From: an uncultured Tissierellia bacterium
Lineage (GTDB): Bacteria; Bacillota; Clostridia; Tissierellales; Peptoniphilaceae
Direction of reading: 5' to 3'
NCBI GenBank assembly: GCA_902489145.1
Contig: CABTYV010000045.1
Span: 1-10,214 of the forward strand
Length of the DNA stretch: 10,214 nucleotides
The translations under genes and the position numbers were made by a program. Below are positions 1 through 5,700 of this stretch, piece by piece. How positions within the stretch are numbered: the stretch's first letter is position 1; the number at the start of each line of letters is the position of its first letter. The notes under the pieces are model-generated. The model was not told the DNA's origin, made no database searches, and saw only the letters and a list, made by a program, of their open reading frames with translations.

Positions 1-1
1 A

Positions 2-26
2 GGAGGGGCGACGGAGTCGCCCTTCC
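2..26. repeat. GC-rich hairpin at left edge
   Basis: Inverted repeat: positions 2-12 pair with 16-26 (11 bp including one G-U pair) around a GGA loop. The core arms are GGGCGAC and GTCGCCC. It lies in the non-coding stretch downstream of the nitroreductase gene. No T-run follows on the minus strand, so it is not a standard intrinsic terminator for that gene. Its AGGGGCGACG (4-13) recurs exactly at 9146-9155 in another intergenic hairpin. Confidence 0.5.
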
Positions 27-58
27 GATCCGATTTTGATGGCTTTTTGGTGCGGTTG

Positions 59-111
59 GCAAAGGCTGTAGAGGAAAACGCAGGGGTGCCCGTTTTCCTC
101 TACACCTTGGC
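59..111. repeat. Long hairpin carrying the 18-bp intergenic repeat (copy 1)
   Basis: Perfect 14-bp arms, TGTAGAGGAAAACG (67-80) and CGTTTTCCTCTACA (91-104), flank a 10-nt loop. The stem can extend imperfectly outward to about 59-111 through the GGCAAAGG and CCTTGGC segments. Positions 83-100 (GGGGTGCCCGTTTTCCTC) are the exact reverse complement of 10125-10142 at the other end of the window. It lies between the nitroreductase stop and the window edge. It could be a dispersed intergenic repeat or a structured RNA; no T-run supports terminator function on the minus strand. Confidence 0.7.
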
Positions 112-125
112 AAAATCACCCGGTC

Positions 126-162
126 GGCGGGCGAGCTTGGTCCAAAGCCTCCGGCGCCCGCC
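126..162. repeat. GC-rich inverted repeat just after nitroreductase gene
   Basis: GGCGGGC (126-132) can pair with GCCCGCC (156-162), and the interior GCTTGG / CCAAAGC segments can pair with a bulge. It begins 6 nt beyond the nitroreductase stop in the direction of transcription. A short TTTT lies a little further on, so it may act as a weak transcription end or mRNA 3' stabiliser, but it is not a convincing intrinsic terminator. Confidence 0.35.
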
Positions 163-167
163 CCCCT

Positions 168-680
168 TTACAGCGTAAACACGGTCTCAGAGCAGGGCTT
201 GCGCTTTTGGTGGTTGGCCAAAGGGCCGGCGCCGGGGGCTGCGTGGCCGAGGGCGAGGATCATGAGAATTTCCTCCTGAGGCGGTAAGCCCAGGGCATCG
301 TGGAGGCGGTCGGGATCGAAATAATTGACCCAGCAGCTGTCCAGCCCGACGTCGGTGGCGGCCAGAAGCATATGGGTGGCGACGATGGTCGCATCCTCGC
401 GGCCGGAATCGTAGCGCCCACCCGGATAGGTGAAGACTTGGGTTTTGTCAAAAGCGACGACCAGGACCAAGGGGGCGCCATAGCGACAGGGGGTTTCCTG
501 GTCGATTTTGGCGAGGGCCGCTTCGGAACGCACGACATAGATTCGCTGCTCCTGAAGATTTTTGGCGGTGGGCGCCAAGCGGCCGGCTTCCAGGATTGCG
601 GTGAGCTGTGCCTCCTCCACCGGCTGGTCGCTAAAGGCCTTGCAGGAATAGCGCTTCGCAATCACGTCCTTAAATACCAT
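168..680 (-). CDS. Small nitroreductase-family flavoprotein
   Basis: This 170-residue protein fits the compact FMN-dependent nitroreductase family, whose members are usually cytoplasmic homodimers using NAD(P)H to reduce nitro compounds, quinones or other acceptors. Visible family features are the N-terminal RYSCKAF (10-16), where Arg10 and Ser12 normally contact FMN phosphate; the RLAPTAKNLQ segment (34-43); a hydrophobic stretch with DVGLDSCWVNYF (110-121); and the ALGHAA turn (143-148) with a basic tail (159-161). The length is normal for the short subfamily. The ATG at 678-680 has GGAGA (686-690) five nt upstream. That site lies in the 9-nt gap after the dehydrogenase stop and touches its last base, so the two genes are almost certainly co-transcribed and possibly translationally coupled. 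The substrate cannot be read from sequence. Confidence 0.9.
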   Translation of the reverse strand: MVFKDVIAKRYSCKAFSDQPVEEAQLTAILEAGRLAPTAKNLQEQRIYVVRSEAALAKIDQETPCRYGAPLVLVVAFDKTQVFTYPGGRYDSGREDATIVATHMLLAATDVGLDSCWVNYFDPDRLHDALGLPPQEEILMILALGHAAPGAGPLANHQKRKPCSETVFTL

Positions 681-689
681 AAAAGTCTC

Positions 690-1655
690 CTATTTTTCAT
701 AGGTGTAGAAGCCGCGGCCCGCATTGACCCCGATCTCTCCTCGGTCAATTTTTTCCTTCACCAGAGTCATAATTTTGTGGTTGAGCGAATCAGGGTCCTG
801 GACATCGGGCTTCATGAGCAGAATGTTGTAGACCGTCTCCAGGCCGACGACGTCCATGATCTGGAAGGGGCCAGCCGGCGCGCCCGTGGCGATGCGCCAA
901 GTAGTATCAATGGTTTGCGGATCGGCGACCCCCTTGCCCCAGAGCTGCTGCGCGGCATCGAGCAGGGGAACCAAAAGGGAGTTGAGCACGTAGGCGGGCT
1001 GCTCCTTGTGAAGCTGGATGGGCACCATCTGCAGCTCCTCCGCGAAGCGAACGACAGCCTCATAGGTTTTGGGATCGGTGCCGGGATGGCCCATGCACTC
1101 AGCCGTATTGTGGACCCAAATTTCATTAGCAAAATGGAGGGCCATAAATTTCTCGGGCCGGCCCGTGTACTCGGCAAAGGTGGAGGGCAGGAGGGTGGAC
1201 GAGTTGGTGCATAAAATGGTCTTTTCATCCATCAGATCCTTGATCCTGGTAAAGAGCTCGATCTTGGCCTTGGGGTTTTCCGCCATGGCCTCAATGACAA
1301 TATCCGCATCGGCCAGGGCCTTCTGAAGATCCAGCTCCAGGTGGATCTTTTCCTGGAAGCGCTTCTCGGCCATTTCGATGAGCTGGTCAATCTCTTCCGC
1401 ACTCACCTGCTGGAAATCCTTGATGAGGGCGCGCGGATAGAGGTAGGCGCCCAAAGGATTGCCAATGAGGGCCTTGGCCTTGTACAGCGATTCAATCATC
1501 CGCTTGCCATATTCCTCCAGACGGGGCTTGGTCCGGCCAATGGTCCCCTCGCTGCGCATCCAGAGGGTGGTATCATGACCCGTGTAGGCGCTCATGAGGG
1601 CAATTTGCGCGCCCAGTACACCGCCACCCAGTAAAACAACTTTTTTAAATGTCAT
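690..1655 (-). CDS. 3-hydroxyacyl-CoA dehydrogenase family protein
   Basis: A 321-residue cytoplasmic enzyme of the 3-hydroxyacyl-CoA dehydrogenase family, which interconverts 3-hydroxyacyl-CoA and 3-ketoacyl-CoA with NAD(P)H. The Rossmann glycine motif is GGGVLG (10-15). Four catalytic positions can be aligned by spacing to the characterised enzymes: Ser153, His174 (in LHFAN), Glu186 (in NTAECMG, 12 residues after the His) and Asn225 (in YVLNS). The C-terminal helical domain runs from about 210, with ATGAPAGPF (256-264) and NAGRGFYTY (311-319). The ATG at 1653-1655 is chosen because AAAGGAG (1661-1667) lies five nt upstream; an in-frame extension to 1790 lacks such a site and has no family similarity. 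The usual acidic residue after the second Rossmann strand appears to be replaced by Met33-Arg34-Ser35, so cofactor preference may differ. It is the first gene of a unit with the nitroreductase. Confidence 0.9.
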   Translation of the reverse strand: MTFKKVVLLGGGVLGAQIALMSAYTGHDTTLWMRSEGTIGRTKPRLEEYGKRMIESLYKAKALIGNPLGAYLYPRALIKDFQQVSAEEIDQLIEMAEKRFQEKIHLELDLQKALADADIVIEAMAENPKAKIELFTRIKDLMDEKTILCTNSSTLLPSTFAEYTGRPEKFMALHFANEIWVHNTAECMGHPGTDPKTYEAVVRFAEELQMVPIQLHKEQPAYVLNSLLVPLLDAAQQLWGKGVADPQTIDTTWRIATGAPAGPFQIMDVVGLETVYNILLMKPDVQDPDSLNHKIMTLVKEKIDRGEIGVNAGRGFYTYEK

Positions 1656-1676
1656 ATTGACTCCTTTCATTTTTCT

Positions 1677-1692
1677 GTGCTTTTTCAAGCAC
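1677..1692 (-). promoter_or_regulatory. Leader hairpin with GAAA tetraloop before dehydrogenase RBS
   Basis: On the minus strand the leader reads GTGCTT-GAAA-AAGCAC, a perfect 6-bp stem closed by a GNRA-type tetraloop. It ends 21 nt before the ATG and 9 nt before the AAAGGAG site. It could stabilise the mRNA 5' end or affect ribosome access. No anti-structure that would indicate a switch was found, so the function is inference. Confidence 0.35.
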
Positions 1693-1889
1693 CCCCGCCC
1701 GTGCCAAGGCCGCTGCTCCTGATCCACGGCCAAGCAACACCTGTCCCGGGCAATGAGCCTCCAAGTAAAATTCCATTTTGTTTTCATCAATATGATACCC
1801 GGTTTCGTTAAAAAACAAACGAATTAAAAATATTACACCTGCAATCGAAGCATCGAAAAATTGAATAGCCGGTCGAAATAGAAGCACAG

Positions 1890-1926
1890 AAAAAAGGAAG
1901 GAAGCATGTTGCTTCCTTCCTTTTTT
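1890..1926 (-). terminator. Symmetric intrinsic terminator after the XRE regulator
   Basis: Perfect 16-nt arms AAAAAAGGAAGGAAGC (1890-1905) and its complement (1911-1926) flank a 5-nt loop. On the minus strand the A-run, GC-containing stem and T-run form a textbook rho-independent terminator 61 nt beyond the regulator's stop. Being fully symmetric, it would also work on the plus strand, though no plus-strand gene reaches it. It insulates the dehydrogenase unit from read-through. Confidence 0.9.
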
Positions 1927-1987
1927 CGATCCGCGTATAGATGTTCTTCCATCTTCTCCCGGAAAATATCGCTTCTCTCTAAATATG

Positions 1988-2647
1988 CTAGGAACGTTCC
2001 TGCCCCCAGCGCCGCAGCCGAACCGCAAGGATGAGACCGATCACCACAATGACCCCCCCTAGAACCATGAGAAAGCCAGAAAACAGAGAAAAACCCTTCC
2101 AAGCCATTGCTTTGGTAGGATCTGGCGGGGCCTGCTGGATCATTTCCCCGAGCTCCTGACTGAGTTCTGGGGGCAGGGCCTCCCCCAGCTCGAGCCCGTC
2201 GAATGGAGCTTCAAAGATCATGGTCCTGGCCATCATCCGGGCCAGAAGGCCGAAAGCAAAGCAGAGCGCGCCGGCGATCATCTCATAGACCCCAAAAAGC
2301 CAACCATATTTGCGAACGCCTCGTCCCACCATAGTCGGTGCCCGATCCAGCCAGTCGGGATAGGAAGCGGGCGCGGAAGAACCCGCCTCTCGGCCCGGCT
2401 CGTTCCCGCTAACCTGCTCGTTATATTCCGCCTGGAAATCCTCAGTCCCACAGTCCTCGGAGAGCAGCCAATCGACCGAGACCTGCAAAAGCTCCGCAAG
2501 AGACTTCAATTTGCTAATATCCGGCTTGGACTCCCCCGTTTCCCATTTGGAAACCGCCTGCCGCGAGAGGCCGAGCTGATCCGCCAGGTCGACCTGCGAT
2601 AAACTGGCCTTTTTCCGTGCAAAAAGGATCTTTTCATTTAGCTGCAT
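1988..2647 (-). CDS. XRE-family transcriptional regulator with two C-terminal membrane segments
   Basis: 219 residues. The N-terminal HTH of the Cro/C1-XRE type spans about 4-62 (KILFARKKASLSQ, then LADQLGLSRQAVSKWETG, then KLKSLAELLQVSVDWLL), with the recognition helix near Ser28-Glu36. An acidic linker (about 63-100) follows. Two hydrophobic segments, about 115-138 and 187-209, predict a membrane-anchored C-terminal half, ending in a basic RLRRW. The ATG at 2645-2647 is preceded by AGGAGGTGAT (2651-2660), core spacing seven nt; an in-frame extension to 2707 would run through the promoter. Such proteins bind operator DNA in the cytoplasm, and the membrane half may sense envelope state (inference). 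It lies downstream of the adhesin on the same strand, with its own probable promoter, and could regulate it. The target is unknown. Confidence 0.88.
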   Translation of the reverse strand: MQLNEKILFARKKASLSQVDLADQLGLSRQAVSKWETGESKPDISKLKSLAELLQVSVDWLLSEDCGTEDFQAEYNEQVSGNEPGREAGSSAPASYPDWLDRAPTMVGRGVRKYGWLFGVYEMIAGALCFAFGLLARMMARTMIFEAPFDGLELGEALPPELSQELGEMIQQAPPDPTKAMAWKGFSLFSGFLMVLGGVIVVIGLILAVRLRRWGQERS

Positions 2648-2678
2648 CACATCACCTCCTGTTGTATTTGTTCGCTTC

Positions 2679-2707
2679 ATGTTAGGGTAAAATGCGGTTG
2701 CATACAA
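2679..2707 (-). promoter_or_regulatory. Candidate promoter of the XRE regulator
   Basis: On the minus strand, -35 TTGTAT (2702-2707), a 17-bp spacer and -10 TAACAT (2679-2684), about 31 nt before the start codon. Each box is only a partial match to consensus (3/6 and 4/6). A GCAACCG heptamer in the spacer (2695-2701) is repeated 42 bp upstream (2737-2743) and could be a regulator half-site. Confidence 0.45.
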
Positions 2708-2762
2708 GAAGGTGATCCTTGCACCTGGTCAACGAACGGTTGCTTTTCCCTTTTTTAGCCAT
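2682..2762 (-). CDS. Doubtful 26-residue cationic micro-ORF
   Basis: Between adhesin and regulator, an ATG at 2760-2762 preceded by GAGGAGG (two nt away, closer than ideal) opens a 26-codon frame ending in TAA at 2682-2684. The product begins MAKKGKSNRSLT, is rich in Lys and Arg and has two cysteines (14 and 21). Its stop overlaps the regulator's candidate -10 box. I recognise no family. It could be a leader peptide or a chance frame; only the ribosome binding site speaks for it. Confidence 0.2.
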   Translation of the reverse strand: MAKKGKSNRSLTRCKDHLLVCNRILP

Positions 2763-2788
2763 TTCCTCCTCTTCGAGGTCCGCCAGCG

Positions 2789-5700
2789 CTAGCGCCGGCG
2801 ACGCCTGGTGCGACCAGCACCAGCAGACACCGCCGCTCGCTTGGATCCGATCTGCAGGCGGATGGCTAACACCGTAAGGAAGGTCCCGACCAGGGTAAAT
2901 AGGAAGGTCCCCGGCCCGGCCGTGGAGGGCAGGACATAGACATAGTTCTCAATGGCAAGGGGCCCATACTCCGGCCCGTAAACCGGACTCCAGTTCGCGC
3001 CCTGTTTTGTTTCCTCATAGAGGACCGCGAGCTCCTTTCCTTGGGCGTCCACCTGGACCAGGCGCCGTCCCTCCGCAGACGTCAGATCCTTCGGGATCTC
3101 ATAGCGGAGGCGAATCGGAACGTCCTTTTTCTGATAGCCCGCCGGCGCCTCTTCCTCCGTCAGCAGATAATCGCCGGCCGGCCAATCCGAAGGAATCGAG
3201 AGCGCAAGACCGGTTTTCCCGGTCGCCCCGATCGGTTGATAATCCTCTGCCAACGAAAATACAAAGGTCTTACTTTTGCGCGCCGCCTCATCCGTCGTAT
3301 CCAAAGTAAGCTTCATCCGAAGCGTGCCCGCGCTGATGCGACCTGGTGTTTCTCCTTTTTTGGAGCCCAGCTTTTCCAGATAGAACACGATCGGCGGACG
3401 GCCCTCCGGCAGGTTTATAATCTGATGCCCCTCCTGCGATGCGCCGGAAGCCCCCCGGACCTGAACCGACTCCACCTTGCCCTCCTTCGTCACCGTGAAA
3501 GAGGCGACGGGCTCGGTAGGCTTCTGATACCCCTCCGGCGCGGTCGTTTCCATGAGCCGATAGGTCCCCGGCGCCAATTGGGTCAGGTGGAGCTTCTGTC
3601 GTGTTTTTGTCCCTTCCTCCACCTCCGTCGTCCCAACGTTGGTGTATTTTGGAACCGCTGTCCAGACCTCCTGGCCTGTCTGGGTCTCATCCTTCCTTTG
3701 AAGCGTAAACATTGCCCCGGCCAATGGATTGCCCGCGCTATCCTCCTTATAAAAATCGACCTCGTTCGCGGTATTGGTGATTTCCAGGAGCGTGTGCTTC
3801 TGGTTGATCACTGTATAGAAGTGGGTGGGGCGGATTGAACCGTCGGCCTGCTGGATATCCTGATAATCATAAAGGTAGGCGGTATCAAAGCCAGGCAGGG
3901 TGGCTTGCTTGACCCGGTAAACCAGCTCCGTGGCTTGCCCATTCGTAATTTGGCTGGTTGGCAGGTCCTTGAAGCTGTCCTTCCAGCCTTTCGACTGATC
4001 GATCGTTCGCTCTGTCGGTCCATTGATCAATTTTTGTAAGTCCGCATCTGAAATCGGAATTTGTGCTCCATCTTCTCCGATTCGGAAGGCCTGGAGCTGG
4101 ACGGTAACGGGAACCTGATCCTGCTCTGTCGTCCCGGCGCCCCACTGGATCGCAAGCTGGATATCCGTCTTCGTGACCACCGGATCCATTTGGGCCCCAA
4201 TATAGAAGGTCTGAACCAGCTGGTTTTCATCCTGGACCAGATGCGTCTTGGTGTGGAAAAGGGGATCATGATATTCCGTCCCCCGATAGGAGATGGGCAC
4301 GCCATTATTGTCGTAATAGGGCAGGGCTTTCACGAAGGTGAGCCGGTCAAAAGGAGCCTGCATCCGCTGGGCAAGACCAATCTTTGTCTCGCTGTCATCG
4401 GAATAGGACACCTCCGAATGGATCAGCACCTGGGAAGGCTTCCGCTTCGCCGGTGCAAGCGGATCGGCTGGCGGCTGCGGCAAGCTCGTACCCGTCTCAG
4501 GGAAATTCTGGAAGCTCGTGTTATCGGCATCCGAATTGCCATACCAATACTTCTCCACCTTGCTTTCCCAGCCCGGAATGCGCAGCTGGGGAATGGGCAG
4601 GGCGGAGGTGTAGGTTGAAACGGCCCCATTGGCCTGCGTTTTTGTGATCTTCAGGCCACTAGTCGTAGCCTCGTTGATATTTTCGAACACGTTCAACCTG
4701 GTCCCGACCGCCTGGGCATTGGCCTTAATGTAGTAGGTAAAGCTCAGGGGGGTATTGGAGTCCATTTGAAAATCGGTCTTGGTCAGGGACTTAGTGGCCG
4801 GATCATAGATTACCCCGGCACTGTCCATCGTTTGGTCCGCCGGATCCCGCCAAAGGACGTTATCGGCCAAGCGGATTTGAAGATCGAGCTTCGTATCGCT
4901 GGAGGCTCCGCCTGTGATCTCCTGCGCAATGACTGGTATTTTCTCATTATAAACACGTTCCATCGCTTGTGCATCAACTTGGGTCCAATACCGGTCCTTA
5001 TTGGGAAAATATTTCGATGCTTTCTGTAAAAAATGAACCTGATTCGGATCCGGCAAGCCATTGGTCAGATAGTCCGAAGGTTGGAAGTAATAATCGTCAA
5101 CATCTGAGGGATCCAATTCTACCAACCAACTTACCTGAGCAATTTTCTGAATTTGAGCAAAAGTGCGTCGTGCATCATCTGTACTGTTCTCGTCCCAAAA
5201 CGGTAATAGAGGATCAGTAAGCGTATTTATACTAAAGGTCGGCACCCCCTGTAGATGAAAGAAGGCCTTTTTCTGTGCCGTGGAAGAATTGAGGGTGTTA
5301 TAGGCCTGCTGCATGGCTTCTTTTAGGCCGGCCCGTCCCCAGCCTCCCGTAAACTCCCATTTGGGATCAGGAGCGCCCGGATTATAAATTCCACTCGCGG
5401 TTAATGCATGGTTTTTTGAGATCGCACTGGCGATGGGTTCACTCGTGTAGGGGTTGGTCACCCAATATTGAGCAGTGCTCCGCGCCCCACCGGCACCCAA
5501 GAGGGTTACCTTCGCCTGAGGATATTTTTTCTGGATCGCCGTAAGGAGGCTTGTCACGCGGCCTTCCTGGGTGACCTGATTATAAGAATTTCGAACCCCT
5601 CGAAAATAGTAGTCGAGCCAGTTATCAGCAGTCGGATAATTTTGAAGCTGCCCGCTTGTCATGCCGGCCCATTGGAATCGGTCGATCTTGGTCCCATCCA

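Larger units (their letters stand above)
1656..1987. other. Intergenic region between regulator and dehydrogenase genes
   Basis: This 332-bp stretch holds the regulator's terminator (1890-1926) and the dehydrogenase leader (1656-1889). I see no convincing gene; the in-frame extension of the dehydrogenase lacks a ribosome binding site. The leader must contain the dehydrogenase promoter, but none stands out. The AT-rich part at about 1795-1850 is the likeliest place: read on the minus strand it offers TTGTTT followed 17 nt later by TCATAT, a weak match only. Confidence 0.6.

Noticed and set aside
300..1214. Long plus-strand open frame opposite the nitroreductase and dehydrogenase genes
   Set aside because: It is antisense to two well-supported genes and its product matches no family I know; a by-product of GC-biased codon use. 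The same applies to other plus-strand frames under the adhesin.
1656..1790. 45-residue N-terminal extension of the dehydrogenase
   Set aside because: The Rossmann motif must lie near the N-terminus, and AAAGGAG precedes the ATG at 1655; the extension also contains the leader hairpin.
1990..2001. Palindrome AGGAACGTTCCT at the regulator's stop codon
   Set aside because: It is coding sequence for the last residues and stop; no second copy or promoter context supports an operator.
4490..4504. Internal FPETG motif in the adhesin (residues 1499-1503)
   Set aside because: It resembles a sortase motif but no membrane segment or basic tail follows; probably incidental in a linker.
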